From the NCBI GenBank assembly GCA_963170185.1, contig CAUJGS010000007.1, forward strand, positions 1 to 37,820: a stretch of DNA of 37,820 nucleotides, written 5' to 3'. The translations under genes and the position numbers were made by a program. The stretch is from Bdellovibrionota bacterium. Its GTDB lineage: Bacteria; Bdellovibrionota; Bdellovibrionia; Bdellovibrionales; JAMPXM01. Within the stretch, counting starts at the first letter, position 1. The number at the start of each line of letters is the position of its first letter. The notes under the pieces were generated by a model. The model saw only the letters and a program-made list of their open reading frames with translations, was not told where the DNA came from and made no database searches. Below, piece by piece: positions 23,664 to 32,204 of this stretch.

Positions 23664-24884
23664 CTACATGCCACCGAGTTGAGACATTTGGAAAATCGGG
23701 ACCATGATCGAGAAGACAATGCCTCCAATCAAGACACCCATGACGACGATCAGAAGGGGGCCGAGAGCCGAAGTGAGCCCTTGGATCTCGGTATCGACCT
23801 GGAAATCGAAGCTCGTGCTAACTTGTCCGAGCATCTGTTCGAGTTCGCCGGTTTTTTCCCCGATGTTGATCATGTGAATCACAATCGGTGGAAACTGGCT
23901 GGAGCGTTTCAGCGGAGCCGCGATGGATTCCCCTTCGCGAATATTGTTTCGGGCTTCGTCAATTGCTTCGGCGATCATGGCGTTGCCGACGACGTTGCGA
24001 ACGATGTCCATCGCTTGCAACATGGGAACGCCGCCGGCAAGCAATGTCGAGAGCGTGCGAGCAAAACGGCTAACAGCGATCATTCGCGACAATCGGCCAA
24101 CAAGAGGAAGCTGAAGAATGATTTGGTCCCAGCGTCTTGAACCGGCGGGTGTGCGTTTCCAGTTGAGGAAGAGAAGGTAAATTGCGAACGCGGCGCCGGC
24201 GATGATGTACCACCATTCGACGAAAAAGCCGCTGGCGGAAATCACAAGCTCTGTGTACCAAGGAAGTTCCATCTCCGCGCTCTCGAAAATCGCCGTCATT
24301 TTTGGAACGACGAAGATGAAGATCACGGAGAGCATGCCCAAGAGAAAGATAGTCATGATGATCGGGTAGAGAATCGCCGAGCGAACTTTTGCCATCAGGG
24401 CGTTTTGCGCCTCGGTGAATTCCGCTAGGCGAATCAAGATGATGTCTAACGTGCCGGTCGCTTCGCCCGCTTCGCACATCGTGAGGTAGATGTTGTTAAA
24501 GACATTGGGGTACTTCGACATCGCTTTGTGCAGGGTCGACCCCTCGTTGACCTGGTTTTTAACATCGGAAACCGTGTCGCGGAGAGTGGGGTTTTCCATC
24601 TGCTCGGCGACGGCAATGAGACTGTCGACAAGCGGGATATTGGCTTTCAAAAGTGTCGCGAGCTGCCTTGTGAGATTGGCGAGGTCTTGAATCGACACTT
24701 TTCCGCCGCTAGCTCTTGAGCCTCGAGCTTTGGCGGCCTGAAGTTTGGATTTGTCGACGATATCGGTGACATAGATACCGTCTTTTTTGAGCTTAGCTCG
24801 CGCCGTTTTGACGTTGTCGGCATCGATCGTGTTTTTGACCGATTTTCCCGCTTTGGTTAAGCCTTTGTACTCAAAAACTGGCAT
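23664..24884 (-). CDS. gspF: Type II secretion system inner-membrane protein F
   Basis: GspF is the multi-pass inner-membrane protein at the centre of the platform. It contacts GspE and GspL. The 406-residue protein begins MPVFEYKGLTKAGKSVKNTI and carries two T2SSF domains. Each has the family phrases: LTRQLATLLKANIPLVDSL then MCEAGEATGTLDIIL, and FARTLSTLLAGGVPMLQAM then MINIGEKTGELEQML. Three membrane segments are visible (near 170-190, 215-235 and 375-400). Length and domain order are normal. It lies 52 bases after gspE, followed by the 117-base gap before gspG. Confidence 0.97.
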   Translation of the reverse strand: MPVFEYKGLTKAGKSVKNTIDADNVKTARAKLKKDGIYVTDIVDKSKLQAAKARGSRASGGKVSIQDLANLTRQLATLLKANIPLVDSLIAVAEQMENPTLRDTVSDVKNQVNEGSTLHKAMSKYPNVFNNIYLTMCEAGEATGTLDIILIRLAEFTEAQNALMAKVRSAILYPIIMTIFLLGMLSVIFIFVVPKMTAIFESAEMELPWYTELVISASGFFVEWWYIIAGAAFAIYLLFLNWKRTPAGSRRWDQIILQLPLVGRLSRMIAVSRFARTLSTLLAGGVPMLQAMDIVRNVVGNAMIAEAIDEARNNIREGESIAAPLKRSSQFPPIVIHMINIGEKTGELEQMLGQVSTSFDFQVDTEIQGLTSALGPLLIVVMGVLIGGIVFSIMVPIFQMSQLGGM

Positions 24885-24936
24885 TGCGATATCTTTGCAA
24901 TGCTTTTAAGCGAGCGCAAGCCGATATGCGATCGAC

Positions 24937-26628
24937 CTAAAGGTCAATTTGCGTATTTGAGAGAACTTCTTCGACGGTTGTGATGCCTTTAAGAACCTTC
25001 TCGATGCCATGGTCGCGGAAGGTCTTCATGCCTAACTCAATGGCCTTCTTTTTAATCGCGCCGCCATCACGCCGCTGCATGATCATCGAACGAATCTCGT
25101 CCGTGACCAGCAAAAGCTCTTGGATATTGGTTCGGCCTAAGTAGCCTTTGCCGTTACATTGATCGCAGCCGATAGCCTTGTACATGGTGGCGCCGCGAAC
25201 TTGCTCGCGTGTGAGACCAAGGCTTGCGAGATCCACATCGGTGGCGACATGGGGCTGTTTGCAGTGTGGGCACAAGATACGCACCAGGCGCTGCGAGATC
25301 ACGCCCTGGATGGAGGTGGCGATGAGGAATGGTTCGCAGCCGAAATCGATGAGGCGCGGGAAGGCGCCGGCGGCATCGTTTGTGTGCAGGGTAGAGAACA
25401 CCAAGTGACCGGTGAGCGAGGCTTGCACGGCAAGTTCCGCTGTTTCCAAGTCGCGAATCTCACCCACCATGATCACGTCGGGATCCTGACGAAGAAAGCT
25501 TCTCAAGCCCGCGGCGAAGGTGAGTCCGATCTTGGAGTTCACCTGAACCTGGCCGATGCCGTGGATTCGTTGTTCCACCGGGTCTTCGACGGTGAGGATG
25601 TTCAATTCCGAGTTATTGATCCGAGACAGACACGCATAAAGTGTTGTCGACTTACCAGAGCCGGTAGGTCCGGTGACGAGCATGATGCCGTACGAGCGCT
25701 TTAAAAGATCCTCACGAAGGGCATCGAGGCTGGATTCGCTAAATCCCAGCTGTTCGAGCTGCAATACGACGTTGGATCGGTCTTGTAGACGCATGACGAT
25801 GCGTTCGCCAAATGCCGTAGGCACCGTGGAGAGACGAACGTCGATGTCTTTTCCGCCAAGCTTTAGTGGGATCCGGCCGTCTTGTGGAAGGCGCTTTTCG
25901 GCGATGTTCAAATTCGCCATGACCTTGATACGAGACGTGATGGAATTTTGCAGTTTCTTTGCGGGCTTAAATATATCAAACAAGACACCGTCGATCCGAA
26001 ACCGAACGGCCATGTCGCGTTCGTAGGGCTCGATGTGGATATCACTGGCTTTTTCTTTAACTGCGCGGAAAAGCAGGGTGTTGACGAGCTTAATCACCGG
26101 AGCGTCGTCGTCTCCCGCTTCCAAGAGATCGATAATTTGGTCATCGAAGTCGAGGTCGTCGTCTTCGATGCCATCTAGTCCGCCAAGGCCAGCTGTGCTC
26201 TTTTCATAGACTTTGTTGATCGCATCTAAGATGCGCGTTTTTGAAGTCATGACGGGCACGATGCGCTTATTAAAGATCACGCGGAGGTCGTCTAGGATGC
26301 GCGTGTTCAGTGGGTTCGTGACGAGGACCTGCACAGAGTAGCCGTCTTCCTTTAAGGGAAGGGCTTCGTGTTTTTTTGCAAACCCGATGGCGATATCACG
26401 CACGAGATCGGCGTTGATATCGTTGACCGGGATGTCTTTTAGATAGGCGATACCAAGCTGCGCGGCGAGATCCCCTAGGATTTCATCCGGAGTCATGCCG
26501 TCTTTGCGCGTAAGCAGATCTCGCATCGGCGTACCTGTCGCCGATGTCTGATTGAGAAGCAGTTCGACCTGCTCCTCGGTAAGGCTCGTGTTCTTAATCA
26601 GAACGCTGTCGATTTGGACCGCAGCCAT
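24937..26628 (-). CDS. gspE: Type II secretion ATPase E
   Basis: GspE is the hexameric cytoplasmic ATPase that drives pseudopilus assembly. The 563-residue protein has an N-terminal GspE/PilB N1-like domain, then the AAA-type core with Walker A GPTGSGKST (about 316-324), the Asp box, Walker B in DPDVIMVGEIRDLETAE, and the His box STLHTNDA. The C-terminal zinc domain has two CxxC pairs (CPHC near 454 and CDQC near 490), as in classical GspE. No residue appears missing. It starts 21 bases after the gspD stop and precedes gspF, the canonical order. Confidence 0.98.
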   Translation of the reverse strand: MAAVQIDSVLIKNTSLTEEQVELLLNQTSATGTPMRDLLTRKDGMTPDEILGDLAAQLGIAYLKDIPVNDINADLVRDIAIGFAKKHEALPLKEDGYSVQVLVTNPLNTRILDDLRVIFNKRIVPVMTSKTRILDAINKVYEKSTAGLGGLDGIEDDDLDFDDQIIDLLEAGDDDAPVIKLVNTLLFRAVKEKASDIHIEPYERDMAVRFRIDGVLFDIFKPAKKLQNSITSRIKVMANLNIAEKRLPQDGRIPLKLGGKDIDVRLSTVPTAFGERIVMRLQDRSNVVLQLEQLGFSESSLDALREDLLKRSYGIMLVTGPTGSGKSTTLYACLSRINNSELNILTVEDPVEQRIHGIGQVQVNSKIGLTFAAGLRSFLRQDPDVIMVGEIRDLETAELAVQASLTGHLVFSTLHTNDAAGAFPRLIDFGCEPFLIATSIQGVISQRLVRILCPHCKQPHVATDVDLASLGLTREQVRGATMYKAIGCDQCNGKGYLGRTNIQELLLVTDEIRSMIMQRRDGGAIKKKAIELGMKTFRDHGIEKVLKGITTVEEVLSNTQIDL

Positions 26629-26649
26629 TATGCCTCTCTACTTTAAGTC

Positions 26650-29160
26650 TTACCTAGTGGCGTTGACCGGTTCGTTGCTATTGATCTTCTTCGAGCGCGG
26701 CTCTCCGCGTTTTGTCGTACGGGGGAGAGAGTCCATCTTCGCACCGTGCGGATCGCGACCGTCGAAGTTTCTCTTGATCCAGTCGACGCGTTCGTTCACT
26801 TTTTCGCTGGTGAGCTTCTGGCTCTCGCGAACGCCGCGGATGATGCGCGGAGTGATGAAGACGACGAGGTTGATTTTCTTCTTCGTGCGGCTGCGTGACT
26901 TAAAGAGCCAGCCGACGACGGGGACGTCGCCAAGAACTGGGATCTTGGTTTCATCAACGCCTTCTTCGTCGCGGATCAAACCGCCAAGCACCGCCGTATC
27001 GCCAGAATTGACGACGATATTGGTTTTGATCGTGCGATCCGAGATCGTCGTTGCGACGTTCTTAAGCGCGTCTGCAACACCGGCGTTTGGGTTCACCTGG
27101 CGAACACTCTGCGCAAGCTTCAAGCGCACGACATCCGAGTCTGGGCGAATGTAAGGTGTCAGCTCAAGTTTGATCGTCGCAGGCTCAAATTGCGTCGTCG
27201 AAGTCGTACCAGCTGCCGTGCTTGTCGAGTTCGTCGCGACAGGGACCTTGTCGCCGACTTCGATCACGGCTTCCTCGTTGTCGAGCGCCATGATGCGTGG
27301 AGTGGAGAGGATGTTTGATTCGATATTGCTCTGTAGGAACTTAATGAACGCCAAGAGCGAAGGAATTCGCACGGTTTGAGAAGTTCCAGGGAGCGTGAAA
27401 TCAAACGAAGCACCGCTTCCGAAGCCCAAGACAGCGCCGCTGTCGGTGCCAGGGTTCATGATGCTGGTGAGACTTCCTTGCGAACCGAAGCCGGCCCGGC
27501 CGACACCTTTTGAGCTTGGATCGAGGTAGTAATAAGTCGGATTCCACGACCGTGTTTTGTTGGCGTTCATCTCCATGATGATCGTTTCAACAAAGACTTG
27601 ATCGCGAGGAATGTCGATCTTCGCCAAAAGCGAACGCACGGTTTCGTAGTCTTGCTTGGAAGCCGTGATCACAAGCGAATTCGTGTTTTTGTCGGCATTG
27701 ATCTTCACGTCGCCGCCAAAGATGTTTTGGCGATCGAGCGGGGAGGCCATGCGATTTGCTCCGCCGCCAAACGCCGAGTTGCCGACTCCACCAAGGGGGC
27801 TTGCCGCGCCACTTGAGGACGCCGACGAGCCAGAGGCGAGGCCGCCAATGGTTTGTGCGATCTTTTCTGCTTCGCCGTAGCGAACATAGTACACAAAAAC
27901 GCCGCCGGCTTCCGCTGGGTCGAGTTTGTAGTCGAGTTTGCGAACAAGATCGCGAACCTTTTCGATTCCCGCGCGGTTTCCGACCACGATCAGCGCATTG
28001 GTGCGGTCGTCTGGAGCAACAAGCGAGAGTTCCTCTGGTGTGCCGCCGGCCGCCGTGCCGCCACGTGAACGGAAACGCGGAACGTTGGCGCCAAATGCCG
28101 GCTGAGCCGCGCCTGCGCCACGGGGGTCTTTGCTGATGATTTGGTTGATGAGATCAGCAAGGTCTTTTGATTTCGCGTAGCGAATTGGAATCACTGAAAG
28201 CTGTTCTTCAAAGCCAGGGCGATCGAGTTCCTTGATGATCTTCATCATGCGCTCGACGTTGGCGCCGTAATCGGTGATCAGAAGCGAGTTTGTAGGCTCA
28301 TAAGGTGTCATCTCGCCGTCTTTAGAAGGAAGAACGCGAAGCCGCTTGTTTACTTCCTCGGCCGAGATGTGTTTGAGATGCACGATGCGAGTGATGTAGA
28401 TGTCGCTCGTTGGCGCATACTCACCGGTGTAGGTTTCAATCGAATCTCGCTGCGCGTTTCGTGAGGCTTTAACTTTTAAGAATTTGCCGTAAGGAACAAC
28501 CGTGAAACCGTTGATCGCAAGTGCGGCTAAAAACGCTTTATAAGCTTCGGCGACAGTGACTTTGCTCGGGGCAATGATCGAGATCTTGCCGCGAACGCCC
28601 GGGTCGATGATAAAGTTCTTTCCCGTGAGCTGGCCGATGGCTTTCACGACGTCGGTGATTTCCGCGTTCGGGAAGTTGGCTTCCACAAGATCCGGATAGT
28701 TTTCGTCGGTCATGTCCTCGATCTGTGCATCGGCGAGGGATGGTGCGCCTCGCGATTTGGTCTGCGACGGGCTTGTCGGTGTGGTTGGAAGCTGGCTTGG
28801 TCCGCTTGAGATCGAGCTTCCGCGTGAGCCGCCGTTTCCACTGCCGCGCGAGAAGCGGTCGTCATTGCCGTTTCCGCCAAAGTTTGGCTCGGATGGTCCG
28901 CTAGAAGTTGCCGCGCCAAAATCGGGTGGAGTCGCAGGCGGTGCCGGTGGAGCGTCGCTGAAGTTGCCAACCGACTCGTCGAGCTCTTCGTCGTCAAACA
29001 GGCGATCGATCTCTTCGTTACTTTGAGCAAACGCACGTGAAGGTGAGAGGAAGATCGCACTTGGCGGCAGGGCCATCGCAGAGAACGCAAAGTTCATTGC
29101 AATTGAAGAAATGATGGCTTTTCGCGCCGTCGATGGTTTTTTAGACTGTTTCATAGACAT
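26650..29160 (-). CDS. gspD: Type II secretion secretin D
   Basis: GspD forms the outer-membrane channel. The 836-residue precursor has a long positively charged signal peptide (first about 45 residues, with a cleavage region near AFAQ). Mature N0-N3 domains follow, beginning near VEANFPNAEITDVVKAIGQ. The C-terminal secretin domain contains VPVLGDVP-type sequence (KIPVLGDVPVVGWLFKS) and VVFITPRIIRG. Before N0 there is an added segment of about 110 residues that is acidic and Gly/Ser/Pro-rich (such as GNGNDDRFSRGSGNGG). Another Gly/Ser-rich insert (GSSASSSGAASPLGG) lies in N3. The protein ends soon after the secretin domain with a basic tail, without an obvious S-domain for a GspS pilotin. It follows gspC by 30 bases. 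Confidence 0.97.
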   Translation of the reverse strand: MSMKQSKKPSTARKAIISSIAMNFAFSAMALPPSAIFLSPSRAFAQSNEEIDRLFDDEELDESVGNFSDAPPAPPATPPDFGAATSSGPSEPNFGGNGNDDRFSRGSGNGGSRGSSISSGPSQLPTTPTSPSQTKSRGAPSLADAQIEDMTDENYPDLVEANFPNAEITDVVKAIGQLTGKNFIIDPGVRGKISIIAPSKVTVAEAYKAFLAALAINGFTVVPYGKFLKVKASRNAQRDSIETYTGEYAPTSDIYITRIVHLKHISAEEVNKRLRVLPSKDGEMTPYEPTNSLLITDYGANVERMMKIIKELDRPGFEEQLSVIPIRYAKSKDLADLINQIISKDPRGAGAAQPAFGANVPRFRSRGGTAAGGTPEELSLVAPDDRTNALIVVGNRAGIEKVRDLVRKLDYKLDPAEAGGVFVYYVRYGEAEKIAQTIGGLASGSSASSSGAASPLGGVGNSAFGGGANRMASPLDRQNIFGGDVKINADKNTNSLVITASKQDYETVRSLLAKIDIPRDQVFVETIIMEMNANKTRSWNPTYYYLDPSSKGVGRAGFGSQGSLTSIMNPGTDSGAVLGFGSGASFDFTLPGTSQTVRIPSLLAFIKFLQSNIESNILSTPRIMALDNEEAVIEVGDKVPVATNSTSTAAGTTSTTQFEPATIKLELTPYIRPDSDVVRLKLAQSVRQVNPNAGVADALKNVATTISDRTIKTNIVVNSGDTAVLGGLIRDEEGVDETKIPVLGDVPVVGWLFKSRSRTKKKINLVVFITPRIIRGVRESQKLTSEKVNERVDWIKRNFDGRDPHGAKMDSLPRTTKRGEPRSKKINSNEPVNATR

Positions 29161-29190
29161 CCTTGTCTGTTTTCAGTTTCCCAATACCGT

Positions 29191-30090
29191 TTATTCTGTG
29201 ATCGAGAAGTTCGACGATTCCTTTCGTCCGCCTCGCTCGAATCCTAGATTGATCGTTCCCGGGTCGTTCCGCAGCTTCTGGAAGATCTCCATGGCTTTTG
29301 CCGGTGAATCGATCTTTTCTCCGTTCACGCTCTCGATGCAATCGCCGCGGCGAACGCCGAGGGCTTCAAAGATACTGCCAGCCTGCATTTCCGCAATATT
29401 GAAGCACTCGATCAGGCCATTGGCACCGATGCGAGGAACCGCGCGGGCTTGTTGCAGAATCGAGGGGAGATCTTGGAGGTAGCGATTGAGATCATCGCGT
29501 CGAACCGAACGATCGTTTTCCGAAGTCGCGGTGATGCCAGGAGCGACAGCCGTTGCGGTGACGACGTTAAAGCCCACGGCTCCGCCCTCTTCTTGCATTT
29601 GCACGTACTCAAGGCGGCCGCTGGCATTGTTGCGAAAGATCATCTTCGAGCGTTCGATTTTCGTGACGGTGCCTAAGCCATCTGGAATCTCGCCATCGAC
29701 GCGAACGGCGACAACGTCGTTTTTGGAACGCAGATTGAGTGTCGCAACAGATCGGCCAGGGTTGGCGTGCACCAGGGTCCCAACCAAGGAAATGGCAAGC
29801 TGAGTGGGAACCGGGGCATCGTCTTGTTGTTTTGCAGGCGCCCCGCCCAGCGGATCTGGGATCTTCTGATCGCGCGCAAAGATATTGCGGCCGGTGATGA
29901 CCTGGAATTTCTCTTTACCAAAATAAGAGTTGCGAGAGGTATAGACGGGCGTCGCTGTCGGTGGATCGCCAGGCAGCATAAAGCCGCGATAATTCAGGAT
30001 TGTCAGGTCCGCTGCGGCAAAGCCGATTACCAACAAGAGGGCAATCACAGCAATTGACTCAAGACGTGGTCGCGGATTCTCGGAGTTCAT
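29191..30090 (-). CDS. gspC: Type II secretion system protein C
   Basis: GspC joins the inner-membrane platform to the secretin and helps select substrates. The 299-residue protein has one N-terminal membrane span (about 12-32, IAVIALLLVIGFAAADLTIL) and a homology-region domain. The homology region contains RNIFARDQKIPDP and AISLVGTLVHANPGRSVATL, typical of GspC. A C-terminal PDZ domain follows (from about residue 215, with GSIFEALGVRRGDCIESVNG), in the class that uses PDZ rather than a coiled coil. It is the first gene of the operon. AAGGGG lies upstream of the ATG at slightly long spacing. The promoter is probably in the 511-base gap before 30602. Confidence 0.95.
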   Translation of the reverse strand: MNSENPRPRLESIAVIALLLVIGFAAADLTILNYRGFMLPGDPPTATPVYTSRNSYFGKEKFQVITGRNIFARDQKIPDPLGGAPAKQQDDAPVPTQLAISLVGTLVHANPGRSVATLNLRSKNDVVAVRVDGEIPDGLGTVTKIERSKMIFRNNASGRLEYVQMQEEGGAVGFNVVTATAVAPGITATSENDRSVRRDDLNRYLQDLPSILQQARAVPRIGANGLIECFNIAEMQAGSIFEALGVRRGDCIESVNGEKIDSPAKAMEIFQKLRNDPGTINLGFERGGRKESSNFSITE

Positions 30091-30353
30091 TCTCGGTCGT
30101 GCCCCTTAAGCTGCTGAAACCCTTGGATGTTAAACTCTTGGATCAGCGTATCAGACAGTCGGCGAGTCGCGGCACTGGATTTCCGTCTGACCGGACCTTA
30201 AGTCGGGTGGCTACCCTTTCAATCGCCATTGAATTCCCTTCACGGCAAGTGTCGGGTTTCTGAACAGTCATGGTGATTGAGGGGGAGCCGGCCTCGGTCA
30301 AGGGTGTGGCAAATGGGGGTGGTGGTCGAGTCGGAAAATCCCGTTCTCGCCCC

Positions 30354-30381
30354 CGTATATTGCCGTTCGGCTTGCTGTCAG
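30354..30381 (-). promoter_or_regulatory. Candidate sigma-70-type promoter for the gsp operon
   Basis: On the minus strand CTGACA (30381-30376, five of six) is followed after 16 bases by TATACG (30359-30354, four of six). Transcription would start near 30347 and give a leader of about 255 bases before gspC. The long leader makes it less certain. No better-spaced site was seen closer to the gene. Confidence 0.35.
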
Positions 30382-30473
30382 TTTCCTTTTGTCCCTGTTT
30401 CAGAAGTGTTTCTGTTTCTTTTGAGGCCTGTTTTCGACGGTCTTTTGCGGCCGAGACTTCGAGCTCATCGGGT

Positions 30474-30489
30474 TGGCACGCAGGATGCT
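30474..30489 (+). promoter_or_regulatory. Near-consensus sigma-54 (RpoN) promoter
   Basis: TGGCACGCAGGATGCT matches the sigma-54 consensus TGGCACG-N4-TTGCW at all defined positions but one (A for the first T of TTGC). It has the exact GG-to-GC spacing. It is on the plus strand, with transcription expected near 30500, about 100 bases ahead of the gene at 30602. The match is much closer than chance resemblances elsewhere in the window, and its position in a divergent gap is right. Confidence 0.55.
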
Positions 30490-30601
30490 GAGCTTCTTGG
30501 TAAGTGACGTTTCTTGGCCCCGGGGTTGAAAAGTCGAAACTCCCAAAGGGGATCGACGGGCTGAGACGGCGAAAACGAAAATGATGGGAATAGGGGCGAA
30601 C

Positions 30602-31510
30602 ATGACAGTCGTTCATGCGGGATTTAAGTCGGTTTTCACACAGTCATCAGGCGCCGTGTTTGCGGGGCGAAACGGTCTGGACTTCTTGGAACTTCGGTTG
30701 GGTACGGTTCGCATTCCAGAAGTTTCGCTCCGCATACGCGAAGCCCAGCGCATTTTGGATGGGCAAGAGGTCAATCGCATCGATCTCTTGGGCGCGATCG
30801 TGGCGGACGACGATTCATTCTTTAGAAACATCAAATTAAAAAGTCTCTTATCTGCAATTGTTCAAGTAGGACTTTATGACCGTCTCTTGCGCTCGCAACG
30901 AGCACCAGAGGTTCTTCTTGGCGCGGCCAATGGTGATGCCGCCCTCATGGTCTGCGCAGGTCAAATGACGTTTGAGCAGATGGTGCTTCAGTCGCCAGCT
31001 CTTCAAACGCTTCAACCGCGCTTGGTCGCGGTTCCTGGTCAGGCGACGAGCGACTCTTCAGCTGCGACGGCATCGACGCCGACCGGTTCTGGGCTCTTGC
31101 CCGTTCCTGGAATGCAAGCGCCCTTGGCTCCGCTTCCGGCACTGGTTGCGGGGGACTCGCAGGCGGCTCAGGCGCCTCAGGCGCCTCAAGTAGGAGTTGA
31201 ACTTCCTTCTTTGACGGGTCTTAGTCTCACGGAGTTTCGTGCGTTCATGCGCAATGAAGACGGCACGTTTGCGGAGCTTGGTCAGCCGACGATGGATCTG
31301 AAGAAGCTGATTTCAGAGATCGTCGAGCACCAGAGTGTGCTTCGTTATATCAACATCGGGCCGGCGCAAACGATTCAGCCGCTCGAATACAGCCAGATTG
31401 CCGATGCGACGGGCGCTGATGAAGTCACGGTTATCGATTCGATCGATCTCGACCCAATGTTAAACTGGTTCTGGAAGCAAATGCGCCCAGTAGCTGGAAT
31501 CGCTCAGTAA
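30602..31510 (+). CDS. Acyltransferase-like protein lacking the catalytic motif (probable pseudoenzyme)
   Basis: I took ATG 30602, which has AGGGG five bases upstream, giving 302 residues; ATG 30581 is possible. Residues about 40-130 resemble malonyl-CoA acyltransferases (FabD type). There is a helix IPEVSLRIREAQRIL, a middle region LLSAIVQVGLYDRLL, and then PEVLLGAANGDAALMVCAGQ at 102-121. This aligns without gaps to the FabD nucleophile block (GHSLGE followed by AG). The catalytic His-Ser become Ala108-Ala109, so it should not be an enzyme. A Pro/Ala/Ser/Gln linker (about 138-195) leads to a C-terminal domain of about 105 residues with no family I recognise (LSLTEFRAFMRNEDGTFAELGQ). No signal peptide is seen. 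A sigma-54-like site lies upstream. Confidence 0.7.
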   Translation: MTVVHAGFKSVFTQSSGAVFAGRNGLDFLELRLGTVRIPEVSLRIREAQRILDGQEVNRIDLLGAIVADDDSFFRNIKLKSLLSAIVQVGLYDRLLRSQRAPEVLLGAANGDAALMVCAGQMTFEQMVLQSPALQTLQPRLVAVPGQATSDSSAATASTPTGSGLLPVPGMQAPLAPLPALVAGDSQAAQAPQAPQVGVELPSLTGLSLTEFRAFMRNEDGTFAELGQPTMDLKKLISEIVEHQSVLRYINIGPAQTIQPLEYSQIADATGADEVTVIDSIDLDPMLNWFWKQMRPVAGIAQ

Positions 31511-31536
31511 TTTCACTAAGACCTACGGGTGCTCGG

Positions 31537-32184
31537 CTATTTCTTCTCGGGCATCCACAAAGGCTCGTCGCGGCTTTGCAGACGATTTAGGTGACGGGCC
31601 AAAACAAAAAAGTAGTCATTGAGTCGGTTCACTTGGGTGACGACTTTCCCTTGCCACTCTGTCGGCTGGTCTCCCGCGGACGCCACGATCGCACGCTCGG
31701 CACGACGTGCGACGGTCCGAGCCAGATGGGCGTAGGCGGCCGGTCTGGTCCCGCCTGGAAGTACAAAGTTTTTTAAGGGTTCGAGTGAGACCGACATGCG
31801 ATCCATGGCGGTTTCAAGCTGTGTGACATAATCGTCCTTTAGCGGCGGCAGCATGTCGCGAAATTTCTGATCAGAGGCCGAGCCGCTAGCGCCGGTTGCC
31901 AAGTGTGACCCCAAGACAAAAAGCTGGGCTTGAGCTTCGGAGAGCTCGGTTTTCACGCGGTCGACTTCCATGAGGCTTGAGCCCGACCAGATTTCGTTTT
32001 CGATCTCCGCGATCAAAACTCCTACCAAACTATTGAGTTCGTCGAGGGTGCCGTAGGCCTCAAGGCGAAGGTCGTCTTTGCCGACGCGTGCTCCGCCAAA
32101 GAGCGAAGTCGTGCCTTGGTCGCCTGTTCGCGTATAGACTTTGGGAGCGGACTTTGATTCGTTGGGTTTTGCAGAGTCTGTCAT
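31537..32184 (-). CDS. pduO: PduO-type cob(I)alamin adenosyltransferase
   Basis: This enzyme transfers the adenosyl group of ATP to cob(I)alamin to form adenosylcobalamin. I took ATG 32184 (215 residues). A TTG at 32202 would add a few residues but overlaps the region of the divergent gene's ribosome binding site. Family motifs are present in order: the ATP-binding YTRTGDQGTTSLFGG near the N terminus, EAYGTLDELNSLVG, FVLPGG, ARRAERAIV and VNRLNDYFFVLAR. These match the trimeric PduO/ACA family rather than CobA. The C-terminal residues are short. No cobalamin riboswitch is visible. The gene is head-to-head with the amidohydrolase gene, with 20 bases between the start codons. Confidence 0.95.
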   Translation of the reverse strand: MTDSAKPNESKSAPKVYTRTGDQGTTSLFGGARVGKDDLRLEAYGTLDELNSLVGVLIAEIENEIWSGSSLMEVDRVKTELSEAQAQLFVLGSHLATGASGSASDQKFRDMLPPLKDDYVTQLETAMDRMSVSLEPLKNFVLPGGTRPAAYAHLARTVARRAERAIVASAGDQPTEWQGKVVTQVNRLNDYFFVLARHLNRLQSRDEPLWMPEKK

Positions 32185-32204
32185 TACGAAACAGGGGGCC
32201 AAAG

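Larger units (their letters stand above)
30091..30601. other. Intergenic region between gspC and the acyltransferase-like gene
   Basis: This 511-base gap separates divergent genes. It holds a sigma-70-like site for gspC (30354-30381, minus) and a near-consensus sigma-54 site for the plus-strand gene (30474-30489). A minus-strand open frame crosses much of it (30143-30616), but its composition (Pro/Arg/Ser-rich, no recognisable motif) suggests it is not coding. I see no RNA gene or repeat. The length leaves room for an enhancer-binding protein site, which sigma-54 promoters need. Confidence 0.6.

Noticed and set aside
30143-30616. 157-residue minus-strand frame in the gap before gspC
   Set aside because: It overlaps the start of the plus-strand gene and the sigma-54 site. 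The sequence is Pro/Arg/Lys-rich with no family signature.
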